From assembly GCA_035462845.1 (NCBI GenBank), contig DATHTV010000200.1, forward strand, positions 1-24,560: a stretch of DNA of 24,560 bases, in the 5' to 3' direction. Below the pieces are notes generated by a model, which saw nothing but the letters and a program-made list of their open reading frames with translations, was not told the origin of the DNA and ran no database searches. Shown here piece after piece: positions 14,653 to 21,879 of the stretch. A program made the position numbers and the translations under genes. The stretch is from DASTQL01 sp035462845. GTDB lineage: Bacteria; Actinomycetota; Actinomycetes; Jiangellales; Jiangellaceae. The first letter of the stretch is position 1. Each line of letters begins with the position of its first letter.

Positions 14653-15933
14653 TCAGCCCACCTGGGCGTCGAGGGTCACCGTGACCTCGTCGGTGCTTCC
14701 GTCCCGCTCGACGGTGAGCGTGATGCGGTCCCCGGGCGCGCGGGAGCGGATCGCCACGATCAGCTCCTCGGGGGCGTCGACGACCCGGCCGTCGACCTCC
14801 GTGATCACGTCACCGGGCCGCAGCCCGGCGGACTCCGCCGGGCCTCCGGGCGTGAGCCCGGGGAGGTCCCCCGCCGACTCGGCGATGCGCGCACCCGGTC
14901 CCTCGTACGCCGAGTCCAGGCTCGCGCCGATGACGGGGTAGACGGCCTCGCCGTTGTCGATGATCTGCTGGGCGGTGATCCTCGCCTGGTTGATCGGCAC
15001 GGCGAAGCCCAACCCGATGCTGCCGGCCTGGCCGCCGATGACCGACAGCGAGGCGATGGCGGAGTTGACGCCGATGACCCGGCCGCTGCCGTCGACCAGC
15101 GGCCCCCCGGAGTTCCCGGGGTTGATGGCCGCGTCGGTCTGAAGAGCGTTGATGAAGGCCGTCTCACCCTGCCCCCCCGCAGTGACCGGCCGGTCGGTGG
15201 CCGAGAGGATGCCGCTCGTGACGGTGCCCTCGAGGCCGAGCGGGCTGCCGATGGCGACGACCGGGTCGCCCACCGCGATGCCGGCGGAGTCCCCCAGCAC
15301 CACCGGCTGGAGGTCGTCGCGGTCCACGCGCAGCACGGCCAGGTCGTAGCTGGGGCTGCGGCCGACCACCTCCGCCGGGGACTCCGACCCGTCGGCGAAC
15401 TGCAGCACGATCGCCCCGTCGCCGGCGCCGGCCACGACGTGGTTGTTGGTGAGCACGTAGCCGTCGCTGGAGATCACGAAGCCCGACCCGTTGCCGTTCC
15501 CCAACCGCACCGACACCACGCTGGGGAGCACCCGCTGGGCGATGCCGGCAACCGACTCCGGAGGACGCTCGACGAGCCCCGCCGGGTCGGCCCCGGCGAC
15601 GCTGCCCGTGAGCCGGTCGTCGCGGTCGACCTCGGTGACCACGGCCGCGCCGACCGCGGCGCCCACACCGCCCGCCACGAGGGCGATCGCGGCCGCGGCG
15701 GCGAGCAGCGGCCCAGGGCGCCCGGACCGTGCGGCGTAGGCGCCGCGACGTGCGTCCGCGCGGGTCGCGGGGGGCGCCGCCCACGGGTCGTACGAGGCCG
15801 GGCCGGCGTGCTCGAACGGGCCGGGGGGCTGGGGCCGGTCGGCCACCGGCTCCTCGACGAGGACCTCGCGGGGCGGGGCGTCCTCGGGCTCGCCCGCCCA
15901 CCAGGGGCGAGTCCTGCCCTGCTCGTTGTCCAT
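14653..15933 (-). CDS. htrA: HtrA/DegP-like membrane-anchored serine protease with PDZ domain
   Basis: The protein has 426 residues. The first ~70 residues are a Pro- and acid-rich cytoplasmic part, followed by one membrane helix (~75-100, LLAAAAAIALVAGGVGAAVG). The trypsin-like domain has the full triad: His165 (LTNNHVV), Asp197 (SYDLAVL) and Ser275 (NPGNSGGPL). A PDZ domain (~325-420, with LRPGDVITEVDGRVV) ends the protein. HtrA proteases remove damaged envelope proteins, and in mycobacteria act with SigE. The ATG has GGGAGGAT about 8 nt upstream. The gene starts 31 bp after the end of the RseB-like gene. No catalytic residue is missing. Confidence 0.95.
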   Translation of the reverse strand: MDNEQGRTRPWWAGEPEDAPPREVLVEEPVADRPQPPGPFEHAGPASYDPWAAPPATRADARRGAYAARSGRPGPLLAAAAAIALVAGGVGAAVGAAVVTEVDRDDRLTGSVAGADPAGLVERPPESVAGIAQRVLPSVVSVRLGNGNGSGFVISSDGYVLTNNHVVAGAGDGAIVLQFADGSESPAEVVGRSPSYDLAVLRVDRDDLQPVVLGDSAGIAVGDPVVAIGSPLGLEGTVTSGILSATDRPVTAGGQGETAFINALQTDAAINPGNSGGPLVDGSGRVIGVNSAIASLSVIGGQAGSIGLGFAVPINQARITAQQIIDNGEAVYPVIGASLDSAYEGPGARIAESAGDLPGLTPGGPAESAGLRPGDVITEVDGRVVDAPEELIVAIRSRAPGDRITLTVERDGSTDEVTVTLDAQVG

Positions 15934-15964
15934 CGCCGACGATCCTCCCAGGCCGGAGCGGCAC

Positions 15965-17059
15965 TCAGTCGAAGGGGTTGAACCAGCCGGCGACCCGGCT
16001 GGCTCCCCGCGCGAGGCGGGCGAGGACGCCGTGCTCGCCGGAGCCGTCGACCGGAGGGAGAGCGGTCACCACGACCGGCAGCAGCTCGGGGTCGTCGCTC
16101 ACCACGGTGACGACGGTGCCGCCGGTCGACCAGGTGGCCCAGGCCGGCGGACCCGGCCGGCTGTAGACCGTGCCGCGCCCGACCCGGCTGGCCTCGTACC
16201 CGGACATCCGTGCGTCGTCGAGCCGGCCGCGCTGCTCGAACACCGACACCGACTGGAGGCCGTCGGAGTAGCTGAGCTGGACCGCCCGCTCACCGCCCGC
16301 ACCTTCGACCTCGCGGGCCTCGTACAGCACCAGGCCCTGGCCCAGCTCCTCCGGGCAGGACAGCCCGTCCTGCCGGAGGGCCACCAGGTCGTCGCGGTCG
16401 AGCCCGGCAGGTACACCGGTCGTCCCGGACGCCCCCGCTACTGCGGCCACGTCTCCGGTCCGGACCCTCACGTCGACGAACGCCCTGGCCTGGCGCAGCG
16501 AGCCGTCCTCGTCGAACACCTCCCTGCGCAACGTCAGACCGGTCTCCCGGTCCACCCAGAAGCGGCCCGCGAGCGAGCCGTCGGACCGGCGGGCATCGAC
16601 GACCTCGGCCGGCCGGCCGGCGACGGCCGCCGATCCCGCCCACCCGACCTCGTACGAGTCGACGAGCAGCTCGACCGGCCCGGCGGAGGCCAGCCAGCGC
16701 CCCGCGTCCGCGGCCGGCACCTGGTGGGCCCCGACGCCGACCACCCGCACCCGGGTCGCACCCCCGGCCCGGTGCGTGACCTCGACGACGGCGCCGGAGC
16801 TGCCGGCCTCGCCGCCGAGGGTGAGGTACTGGGTGCCCGAGAACGAGACCTCCGACCAGGACCGCCCGGACCGCTCGAGCAGGTCGACCGCCCGCTGGTC
16901 GTCGAGCCCGGCGACGTCCGCACGGGCCGGGGGGGGCGTGAGCGCCGGCAGCACGAGGAGCAGCGCGACGGCCACCAGCACCATCACGGGCAGCCTCGCG
17001 GCGGGCGGGGCGGGCGGCGGCTGCGACCACTCGACGGCCCCGAGGGGATGGGGCGTCAC
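15965..17059 (-). CDS. RseB/MucB-like sigma factor regulatory protein
   Basis: The protein has 364 residues. A hydrophobic N-terminal segment (~22-40, LPVMVLVAVALLLVLPAL) ending near ARAD marks a signal peptide or anchor. The exported part begins with LLERSGRSWSEVSFSGTQYLTLGG, the start of the LolA-like N-terminal domain of RseB/MucB, with GRFWVDRETGLTLRREVFDEDG as the typical middle strand. A second region (~245-345; SVSVFEQRGRL, WATWSTGGTVVTVVSD) resembles the C-terminal domain. In proteobacteria RseB binds the anti-sigma factor and senses envelope damage. Here it directly follows the anti-sigma gene with a 4-base GTGA overlap, which supports a like role. The family call is moderate; the mechanism is inferred. 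Confidence 0.82.
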   Translation of the reverse strand: MTPHPLGAVEWSQPPPAPPAARLPVMVLVAVALLLVLPALTPPPARADVAGLDDQRAVDLLERSGRSWSEVSFSGTQYLTLGGEAGSSGAVVEVTHRAGGATRVRVVGVGAHQVPAADAGRWLASAGPVELLVDSYEVGWAGSAAVAGRPAEVVDARRSDGSLAGRFWVDRETGLTLRREVFDEDGSLRQARAFVDVRVRTGDVAAVAGASGTTGVPAGLDRDDLVALRQDGLSCPEELGQGLVLYEAREVEGAGGERAVQLSYSDGLQSVSVFEQRGRLDDARMSGYEASRVGRGTVYSRPGPPAWATWSTGGTVVTVVSDDPELLPVVVTALPPVDGSGEHGVLARLARGASRVAGWFNPFD

Positions 17060-17652
17060 CGGTCCGCGGTCCCCTCGGCCTCGTCGGAGGGCACGATCAG
17101 CACCGCGGACTCGACGAACGGCAACGAGCTCGTGGACCGGGCGTGCTCGACCGCGAAGCGCTCGACCGGCGGGATCACGGACACCGGGGCGGACCCGCCA
17201 GGAGTGGCGGTCCCGAGGGCGGCCACCCCCAGCCCGACCGCAGCCACCGCCAGGGCACCCGCCGCGGCGGCGCGGACCCGGCGGGCGCGCGAGGCGGAAC
17301 GTGCGCGGGTCTGCGGCCGCCTGGGGTCGGCCCGGTCGGCCGGTCGGTCCCCCCCAGGGCGGTCCGGTGCCGGGCGCCGGGGAACCGAGGGCACTGCTCC
17401 GGCGGGCGTGGGCGGCGGCGTCCGGTGAGCCGGTGGGCTGTCGGGCGACCCCAGCGCCAGCAGTGCGCCGAGCAGCGGCTCGGAGGGCGGCGGCCCGGGG
17501 AGCTCGGCCAGCAGCGCGCGGGTGCGCCGCTCCTGCTCCACCTCCCGCCGACAGGCGTCGCAGCGCGCGACGTGCGCGAGCGCTCGGTCCCGTTCCTGGT
17601 GGTCGAGGTGGCCGTCGGCGAGCGCCGACACCCGGTCACCGAGGTGGCTCAC
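17056..17652 (-). CDS. rseA: Zinc-binding anti-sigma factor (RseA-like)
   Basis: The protein has 198 residues from the GTG at 17652. The N-terminal ZAS domain has the motif H27-V-A-R-C31-D-A-C34 (HxxxCxxC), which holds zinc and binds ECF sigma factors. A long Pro/Arg-rich linker follows, and one membrane helix lies at ~135-155 (AAAAGALAVAAVGLGVAALG). The tail of ~40 residues would be outside. It should hold SigE inactive at the membrane until stress. GTG overlaps the sigE stop, and its own stop overlaps the next start, both as GTGA. The symbol follows the mycobacterial gene in the same place, which is named for context and motif, not close identity. Confidence 0.88.
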   Translation of the reverse strand: MSHLGDRVSALADGHLDHQERDRALAHVARCDACRREVEQERRTRALLAELPGPPPSEPLLGALLALGSPDSPPAHRTPPPTPAGAVPSVPRRPAPDRPGGDRPADRADPRRPQTRARSASRARRVRAAAAGALAVAAVGLGVAALGTATPGGSAPVSVIPPVERFAVEHARSTSSLPFVESAVLIVPSDEAEGTADR

Positions 17653-18275
17653 AGCGCCTCCTCCACCGGTCGGGGGGCGCGCGGTGCGCGGTGCTCCAGC
17701 GCTGCGCGCAGCAGCGAGCGGCCGCGGTGGATGCGGCTGCGCACGGTGCCCAGCTTGATGTCGAGGACGTCGGAGATCTCCTCGTAGGAGAGGCCCTCGA
17801 TGTCGCACAGCACGACCGCCGCCCGGAAGTCGGGGGGCAGGGCGTCCAGCGCCGCCTGGACGTCGGCCTCGAACAGCCGGTCGTGCACGACCCGGTCGGG
17901 CGCGGGGTCACGGCCCGGCAGCCGCTCGGCGGCGTCGTCGGCGAGGGCGTCGAAGCGGATCCGCTGCTTGCGGCGGACGCCGTCGAGGAAGAGGTTCGTG
18001 GTGATCCGGTGCAGCCAGCCCTCGAAGGTGCCCGGCGTGTACGTCGACAGCGACCGGAACACCCGGACGAAGACCTCCTGGGTGAGGTCCTCCGCGTCGT
18101 GCTTGTTGCCGGTCAGCCGGTAGGCGAGCCGGTACACCCGCGCCGAGTGGGTCCGGACGACCTCGTCCCACGTCGGGGGGGTCCACTCCTGGGGCGCCTC
18201 GGGCGTGCCCGGCCCCGGGTCGGCCACGCGGTTCCCCTCCTCGGGACGGCGTACGGGTAGCTCCGTCACGACCAT
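17649..18275 (-). CDS. sigE: ECF RNA polymerase sigma factor SigE
   Basis: The protein has 208 residues. Sigma region 2 lies at ~36-104 (VYRLAYRLTGNKHDAEDLTQEVFVRVFRSL and FEGWLHRITTNLFLDGVRRK) and region 4 at ~135-190 (LDALPPDFRAAVVLCDIEGLSYEEISDVLDIKLGTVRSRIHRGR). There is no region 1.1 or 3, so it is an ECF sigma factor. The gene order with anti-sigma factor, HtrA, TatB and Mrp matches mycobacterial sigE, the envelope-stress sigma factor. The ATG at 18275 and a GTG two codons later are both possible; the ribosome site is weak (GAGAGGGG, ~12 nt upstream). A GGGAACC/CGTT promoter about 100 bp upstream suggests it drives its own transcription. Confidence 0.95.
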   Translation of the reverse strand: MVVTELPVRRPEEGNRVADPGPGTPEAPQEWTPPTWDEVVRTHSARVYRLAYRLTGNKHDAEDLTQEVFVRVFRSLSTYTPGTFEGWLHRITTNLFLDGVRRKQRIRFDALADDAAERLPGRDPAPDRVVHDRLFEADVQAALDALPPDFRAAVVLCDIEGLSYEEISDVLDIKLGTVRSRIHRGRSLLRAALEHRAPRAPRPVEEAL

Positions 18276-18378
18276 CGTGACCGACCACCCCTCTCATCGC
18301 CAACCGTCGCCGCGCCGGCCCTCTTCCCGAGGTCCCCGCCGGAAGACGCCAGCCGGGAGCGGGGAACACGCCACCCCG

Positions 18379-18407
18379 CCAACGCCTCGGCTCCCGGGCG
18401 GGTTCCC
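18379..18407 (-). promoter_or_regulatory. ECF/SigE-type promoter of sigE
   Basis: On the minus strand GGGAACC (18407 to 18401) is followed, after 16 nt, by CGTTGG (18384 to 18379). This matches the mycobacterial SigE-type consensus (GGRAAC, ~16 nt, CGTT). Transcription would start near 18372, giving a ~97-nt leader. It fits autoregulation of the operon. Confidence 0.7.
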
Positions 18408-18417
18408 GCCCCCGCAC

Positions 18418-18423
18418 TAGGCT
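18418..18423 (+). promoter_or_regulatory. Possible -10 element for the O-methyltransferase gene
   Basis: TAGGCT fits TANNNT. A start near 18430 would give a ~38-nt leader that holds the GAGGAGG ribosome site at 18456-18462. The hexamer lies 11 bp beyond the outer end of the sigE promoter, so the two could interfere. Confidence 0.4.
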
Positions 18424-18467
18424 GGCCCTCACGTCCGTACGGACGGCGCCGCACCGAGGAGGCCGCC

Positions 18468-19103
18468 ATCACCGCCGCGATCAAGCCCGCCACCTGGGCG
18501 TACGCCGAAGGCTTCGTCGTCGAGGACGAGGTGCTCGCCGCCGCCCGGCGGCGCGCTGAGGAGGTGGGCGTGGTGCCCGTCGGCACCGGCGCCGGCGCGG
18601 CCCTGCGGCTGCTGGCGGCCGTCGCGGACGCCCGGTCCGTCGTCGAGATCGGGACGGGTACCGGCGTGTCCGGGCTCTGGCTGCTGGGCGGCATGCGCGC
18701 CGACGGCGTCCTGACCAGCGTCGACATCGAGGCCGAGCACCAGCGGCTGGCCCGGGAGGCGTTCACCGAGGCGGGGATCGGCCACAACCGCACCCGGTTG
18801 ATCCCCGGCGCGGCGCTGGACGTGCTGCCCCGGCTCACCGACGCGGGGTACGACCTGGTCTTCTGCGACGGGGACAAGAAGGAGTACGCCGACTACCTCG
18901 AGCAGGCGCTGCGGCTGCTGCGGCCCGGCGGCGTGGTGGCCTTCGACAACGCGCTCTGGCACGACCGGGTGCCGGACCCGGCGCAGCGGGACCCGGAGAC
19001 GGTGTCCATCCGCGAGCTCGGCAAGGCCGTGCTGGCGGACGAGCGCCTGCTGCCCGCCATGCTGCCCGTCGGCGACGGCCTCCTGGTGGCCGTCAAGCGC
19101 TGA
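18468..19103 (+). CDS. O-methyltransferase (class I, SAM-dependent); likely ATC start
   Basis: The protein has 211 residues from 18468. SAM-binding motif I is VVEIGTGTGVSGLWLLGGM (~60-78), followed by LTSVDIEAEHQRLAREAF, the motif DLVFCDGDKKEYADYLEQAL and LLRPGGVVAFDNALW. This is the catechol-type O-methyltransferase_3 family, and it lies divergent from sigE as Rv1220c does. No ATG, GTG or TTG lies in frame before 18531. A start there (GTG) would cut off TWAYAEGFVVEDE, a segment that I recall as conserved in relatives. An ATC at 18468 sits 5 nt after GAGGAGG and gives a natural N-terminus. So either ATC is used, or a base change or sequence error replaced ATG. The substrate is unknown. Confidence 0.85.
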   Translation: MTAAIKPATWAYAEGFVVEDEVLAAARRRAEEVGVVPVGTGAGAALRLLAAVADARSVVEIGTGTGVSGLWLLGGMRADGVLTSVDIEAEHQRLAREAFTEAGIGHNRTRLIPGAALDVLPRLTDAGYDLVFCDGDKKEYADYLEQALRLLRPGGVVAFDNALWHDRVPDPAQRDPETVSIRELGKAVLADERLLPAMLPVGDGLLVAVKR

Positions 19104-19151
19104 CCCGCAGTCGGGGCCTCGTGGCCGAGTGGGTCAGGCTGCAGGCCGGGG

Positions 19152-20375
19152 CTACGGGATGACCTTCTCGCCCTTGCCGACGACGGTGATGCCGTTGGCG
19201 CTCACCGTGTAGCCGCGCGACCGGTCGGAGTCCTTGTCGATGCCGACCACCGCGCCCTCGGGGACCTCGACGTTCTTGTCGAGGATGGTGTCCCGGACGA
19301 CCGCACGCGGGTGCACCTTGACGCCGTGCATCAGCACCGAGTGCGACACCGCCGCCCCCTCGCGGACCTCGACGCCCGGCGACAGCACGGAGTTGTCGAC
19401 GAAGGACCCCGCGATGATGCAGCCGGTCCCGACGATCGACTCGCGCGCCTGGCCACCCTGGACGAACTTCGCTCCCGGCAGCTGCGGGTGGCTGGTGAGG
19501 ATCGGCCAGTGGCGGTTGTAGAGGCTGAAGACCGGCTCGACCGAGACGAGGTCCATGTGCGCCTCGTGGTAGGAGTCGAGCGATCCGACGTCCCGCCAGT
19601 ACGCGTGGTCTCGCGGGGTCGAGCCCGGGACCTCGTTGTCCTTGAAGTCGTAGACCGCAGCCTCGTTGCGCTCGACCAGCATCGGCACGATGTTGCCGCC
19701 CATGTCGTGGACGGAGCCCTCGTCGCCGGCGTCCAGGCGCAGGGTCTCGAGCAGGGCGTCGGTCGAGAAGATGTAGTTGCCCATCGAGGCGAAGGTCGCG
19801 TCCGGGTCGTCGGGCAGCCCCGGCGGGTCGGCGGGCTTCTCCAGGAAGGCGTCGATCGTGCGACCGTCGCCGGTCTGGATGATCCCGAAGGCGCTGGCCC
19901 CTGCCCGGGGTACGCGGATACCGGCGACCGTGACCCCCGCACCCGAGTCGATGTGCGCCGTGAGCATCTGCGACGGGTCCATCCGGTAGACGTGGTCGGC
20001 GCCGAAGACCACCACGTAGTCCGGCCGCTCGTCGTACACGAGGTTGAGCGACTGGAAGATCGCGTCGGCACTGCCCTGGTACCACCGCGGGCCCAGCCGC
20101 TGCTGCGCCGGCACCGGCGTCACGTACTGGCCGAGGATGTTGCTCATCCGCCAGGTGAGGGAGATGTGCCGGTCCAGCGAGTGCGACTTGTACTGGGTCA
20201 GGACGCAGATCCGGTCGATGCCGCCGTTCACCAGGTTGGACAGCACGAAGTCGACGAGCCGGTAGCTCCCCCCGAAGGGGACGGCGGGCTTGGCGCGGTC
20301 GGCGGTGAGCGGCATCAGGCGCTTGCCCTCTCCGCCGGCGAGGACGATTCCGAGCACGTGCGGGCCCTTGGCCAT
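19152..20375 (-). CDS. glgC: Glucose-1-phosphate adenylyltransferase
   Basis: The protein has 407 residues, the normal length. The nucleotidyltransferase domain begins VLGIVLAGGEGKRLMPLTADRAKPAVPFGG with the nucleotide-binding Gly-rich loop and Arg/Lys. Further motifs are WYQGSADAIFQSL, VFGADHVYRMD, SAFGIIQ, FLEKP and WRDVGSLDSYHEAHMDL. The C-terminal left-handed beta-helix (~300-400) carries hexapeptide-type repeats (ESIVGTGCIIAGSFVDNSVLSPGVEV). It makes ADP-glucose from ATP and glucose-1-phosphate for glycogen or maltose-1-phosphate synthesis, and is normally allosterically controlled. The ATG lies 6 nt after a -10 element and has no ribosome site. Convergent with the methyltransferase; divergent from glgA with 40 bp between. 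Confidence 0.96.
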   Translation of the reverse strand: MAKGPHVLGIVLAGGEGKRLMPLTADRAKPAVPFGGSYRLVDFVLSNLVNGGIDRICVLTQYKSHSLDRHISLTWRMSNILGQYVTPVPAQQRLGPRWYQGSADAIFQSLNLVYDERPDYVVVFGADHVYRMDPSQMLTAHIDSGAGVTVAGIRVPRAGASAFGIIQTGDGRTIDAFLEKPADPPGLPDDPDATFASMGNYIFSTDALLETLRLDAGDEGSVHDMGGNIVPMLVERNEAAVYDFKDNEVPGSTPRDHAYWRDVGSLDSYHEAHMDLVSVEPVFSLYNRHWPILTSHPQLPGAKFVQGGQARESIVGTGCIIAGSFVDNSVLSPGVEVREGAAVSHSVLMHGVKVHPRAVVRDTILDKNVEVPEGAVVGIDKDSDRSRGYTVSANGITVVGKGEKVIP

Positions 20376-20381
20376 GATCCG

Positions 20382-20387
20382 ACCCTA
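20382..20387 (-). promoter_or_regulatory. -10 element of a leaderless-type glgC promoter
   Basis: TAGGGT on the minus strand fits TANNNT and ends exactly 6 nt before the glgC ATG. It lies in the 40-bp region shared with glgA. Confidence 0.6.
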
Positions 20388-20403
20388 GCCCGAAAGGCCT
20401 GAG

Positions 20404-20409
20404 TAGTCT
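20404..20409 (+). promoter_or_regulatory. -10 element of a leaderless-type glgA promoter
   Basis: TAGTCT fits TANNNT and ends exactly 6 nt before the glgA ATG. The two divergent hexamers are 16 bp apart, so RNA polymerase could probably occupy only one at a time. Confidence 0.6.
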
Positions 20410-20415
20410 GCCGTC

Positions 20416-21582
20416 ATGCGGGTTGGCGTGCTGACCAGAGAGTTCCCCCCGTTCGTCTACGGCGGGGCCGGAGTCCACGTCGACTTCCTCGTCCGCGAGC
20501 TGCGCTCGCTCGTCGACGTCGAGGTGCACGCGCTGGGCGAGCCTCGCGACGGCGCGCTCACCTACGCCGAGGACGACCCACGCATGCCCGAGGCCAACGC
20601 GGCCCTGCGCGTCATGAGCGCGGACCTGGTCATGGCCTCGGCGCTGGCCTCGGTCGACCTCGTGCACTCCCACACCTGGTACGCCAACTTCGCCGGGCAC
20701 GTGGCAGCGCTCCTGCACGGGGCGCCGCACGTGCTCTCGGCGCACTCCCTCGAGCCGCTCCGGCCGTGGAAGGCCGAGCAGCTGGGCGGCGGGTACCGGT
20801 TGTCGTCCTGGGTGGAGCGCAGCGCGTACGAGGCGGCGTCTGCGGTCATCGCGGTGAGCCACGGTATGCGGGAGGACATCCTCAACTGCTACCCGGCCGT
20901 GGAGCCGGCGCGGGTCCAGGTCGTGCACAACGGCATCGACACCGGCTTCTACCGGCCGGTGGAGGAGGTCGACGTCCTCGACCGCCTCGGGATCGACCGC
21001 GCCCGCCCGTACGTCGTCTGGGTCGGGCGGATCACCCGGCAGAAGGGCGTGCCGCACCTGCTGAGGGCCGCGCTGCGCCTGGACCCCGAGGTGCAGGTGG
21101 TGCTGCTCGCGGGCGCGGCCGACACCCCCGACCTGGCCGCGGAGACCGACGCGCTGATCGCCCGGCTGCGGGCCGAGCGCACGGGCGTGGTGGTGGTCGG
21201 CGAGATGCTGCCGCGCGAGGACGTCCGCCAGGTGCTCACGCACGCCACGGTCTTCGTCTGCCCCTCGGTCTACGAGCCGCTCGGCATCGTCAACCTCGAG
21301 GCGATGGCGTGCGAGACCGCGGTCGTCGCGAGCGCGGTCGGCGGGATCCCCGAGGTCGTCGACGACGGCCGTACCGGCCTGCTCGTGCCGTACGACGCGC
21401 GCGACCCCGACGGCTTCGAGGACGCGCTGGCCGCCCGCCTCGGCGAGCTGGCCGGCGACCCCGCCCGGGCCGCGGCGATGGGCCGGGCCGGGCGCGAGCG
21501 CGCCATCGCCGACTTCGGCTGGGACGCCATCGCCGAGCGCACCGTCGAGGTCTACCGGCACGCCCTGGCCCACCCCCGCTGA
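20416..21582 (+). CDS. glgA: GT4 glycosyltransferase: glycogen synthase / alpha-maltose-1-phosphate synthase (GlgA/GlgM)
   Basis: The protein has 388 residues and is a GT4-type, GT-B fold enzyme. The N-terminus MRVGVLTREFPPFVYGGAGVHVDFL carries the Gly-rich loop. The nucleotide-sugar domain has YVVWVGRITRQKGVPHLLRAAL and the E-x7-E motif in VYEPLGIVNLEAMACETAVV. Length and N-terminus match the short actinobacterial enzyme (Rv1212c, GlgM), which makes alpha-maltose-1-phosphate from ADP-glucose and glucose-1-phosphate, rather than the ~470-residue classical GT5 GlgA. Pairing with divergent glgC, which supplies ADP-glucose, supports this. The start is set by the -10 element 6 nt upstream. Its stop lies in the first unit of a tandem repeat. 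Confidence 0.93.
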   Translation: MRVGVLTREFPPFVYGGAGVHVDFLVRELRSLVDVEVHALGEPRDGALTYAEDDPRMPEANAALRVMSADLVMASALASVDLVHSHTWYANFAGHVAALLHGAPHVLSAHSLEPLRPWKAEQLGGGYRLSSWVERSAYEAASAVIAVSHGMREDILNCYPAVEPARVQVVHNGIDTGFYRPVEEVDVLDRLGIDRARPYVVWVGRITRQKGVPHLLRAALRLDPEVQVVLLAGAADTPDLAAETDALIARLRAERTGVVVVGEMLPREDVRQVLTHATVFVCPSVYEPLGIVNLEAMACETAVVASAVGGIPEVVDDGRTGLLVPYDARDPDGFEDALAARLGELAGDPARAAAMGRAGRERAIADFGWDAIAERTVEVYRHALAHPR

Positions 21583-21640
21583 CCCCTCTCCCTGCCCCCC
21601 GCTGAGCCCTCGCCCTGCCCCACCCGCTGAGCCCTCGCCT
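21575..21640 (+). repeat. Three imperfect tandem repeats at the glgA 3' end
   Basis: CCCGCTGA followed by CCCTC/GCCCTGCCCC-like sequence begins at 21575, 21598 and 21623 (periods 23 and 25 nt). The first unit contains the glgA stop codon. The array ends where IS110-like non-coding sequence appears to begin. Confidence 0.65.
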
Positions 21641-21879
21641 GGAATGACAGTGAGAATGGGCTTGGCGTCACCGGTGGGGCTTGGCCCTTGCGAATGACTG
21701 ACGCGGGTAGCCGTTGTCCTGACGTGGATCTGCCGGTTCTGCTGGTGGCGCCGAGGAGCGCACGCGGCCGGACGGGCTGGTTGTGACCTCATAGGAGCCT
21801 GTTGCGAGGCGCCTCGTCACTGTCTTGTCCAGCCTCGCCCGACCGGCGCGTGCCGTCGTTGCCCGTGAGAGGAGACGGC
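21641..21879 (+). ncRNA. Candidate IS110 bridge RNA region (5' non-coding end)
   Basis: IS110-group elements are known to encode a structured bridge RNA (seekRNA) in the non-coding end before the transposase, which pairs with target and donor DNA. This 239-bp stretch has the right position and length. It shows GGGCTTGGC twice (21658 and 21678), GAATGAC twice (21642 and 21692), a stem GTGAC/GTCAC (21783-21787 with 21816-21820) enclosing a second imperfect 7-bp stem, and the palindrome CGAGGCGCCTCG (21805-21816). RNA boundaries are unknown, and the call is by position plus structure, not by a model match. Confidence 0.4.
21790..21798 (+). repeat. CATAGGAGC motif, left copy (5' non-coding end of the IS)
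   Basis: The 9-mer occurs here and again just after the transposase stop (22979-22987), 1,189 bp apart. The left copy lies in the arm of a predicted stem-loop in the candidate bridge RNA; it could be a donor guide. Confidence 0.5.
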
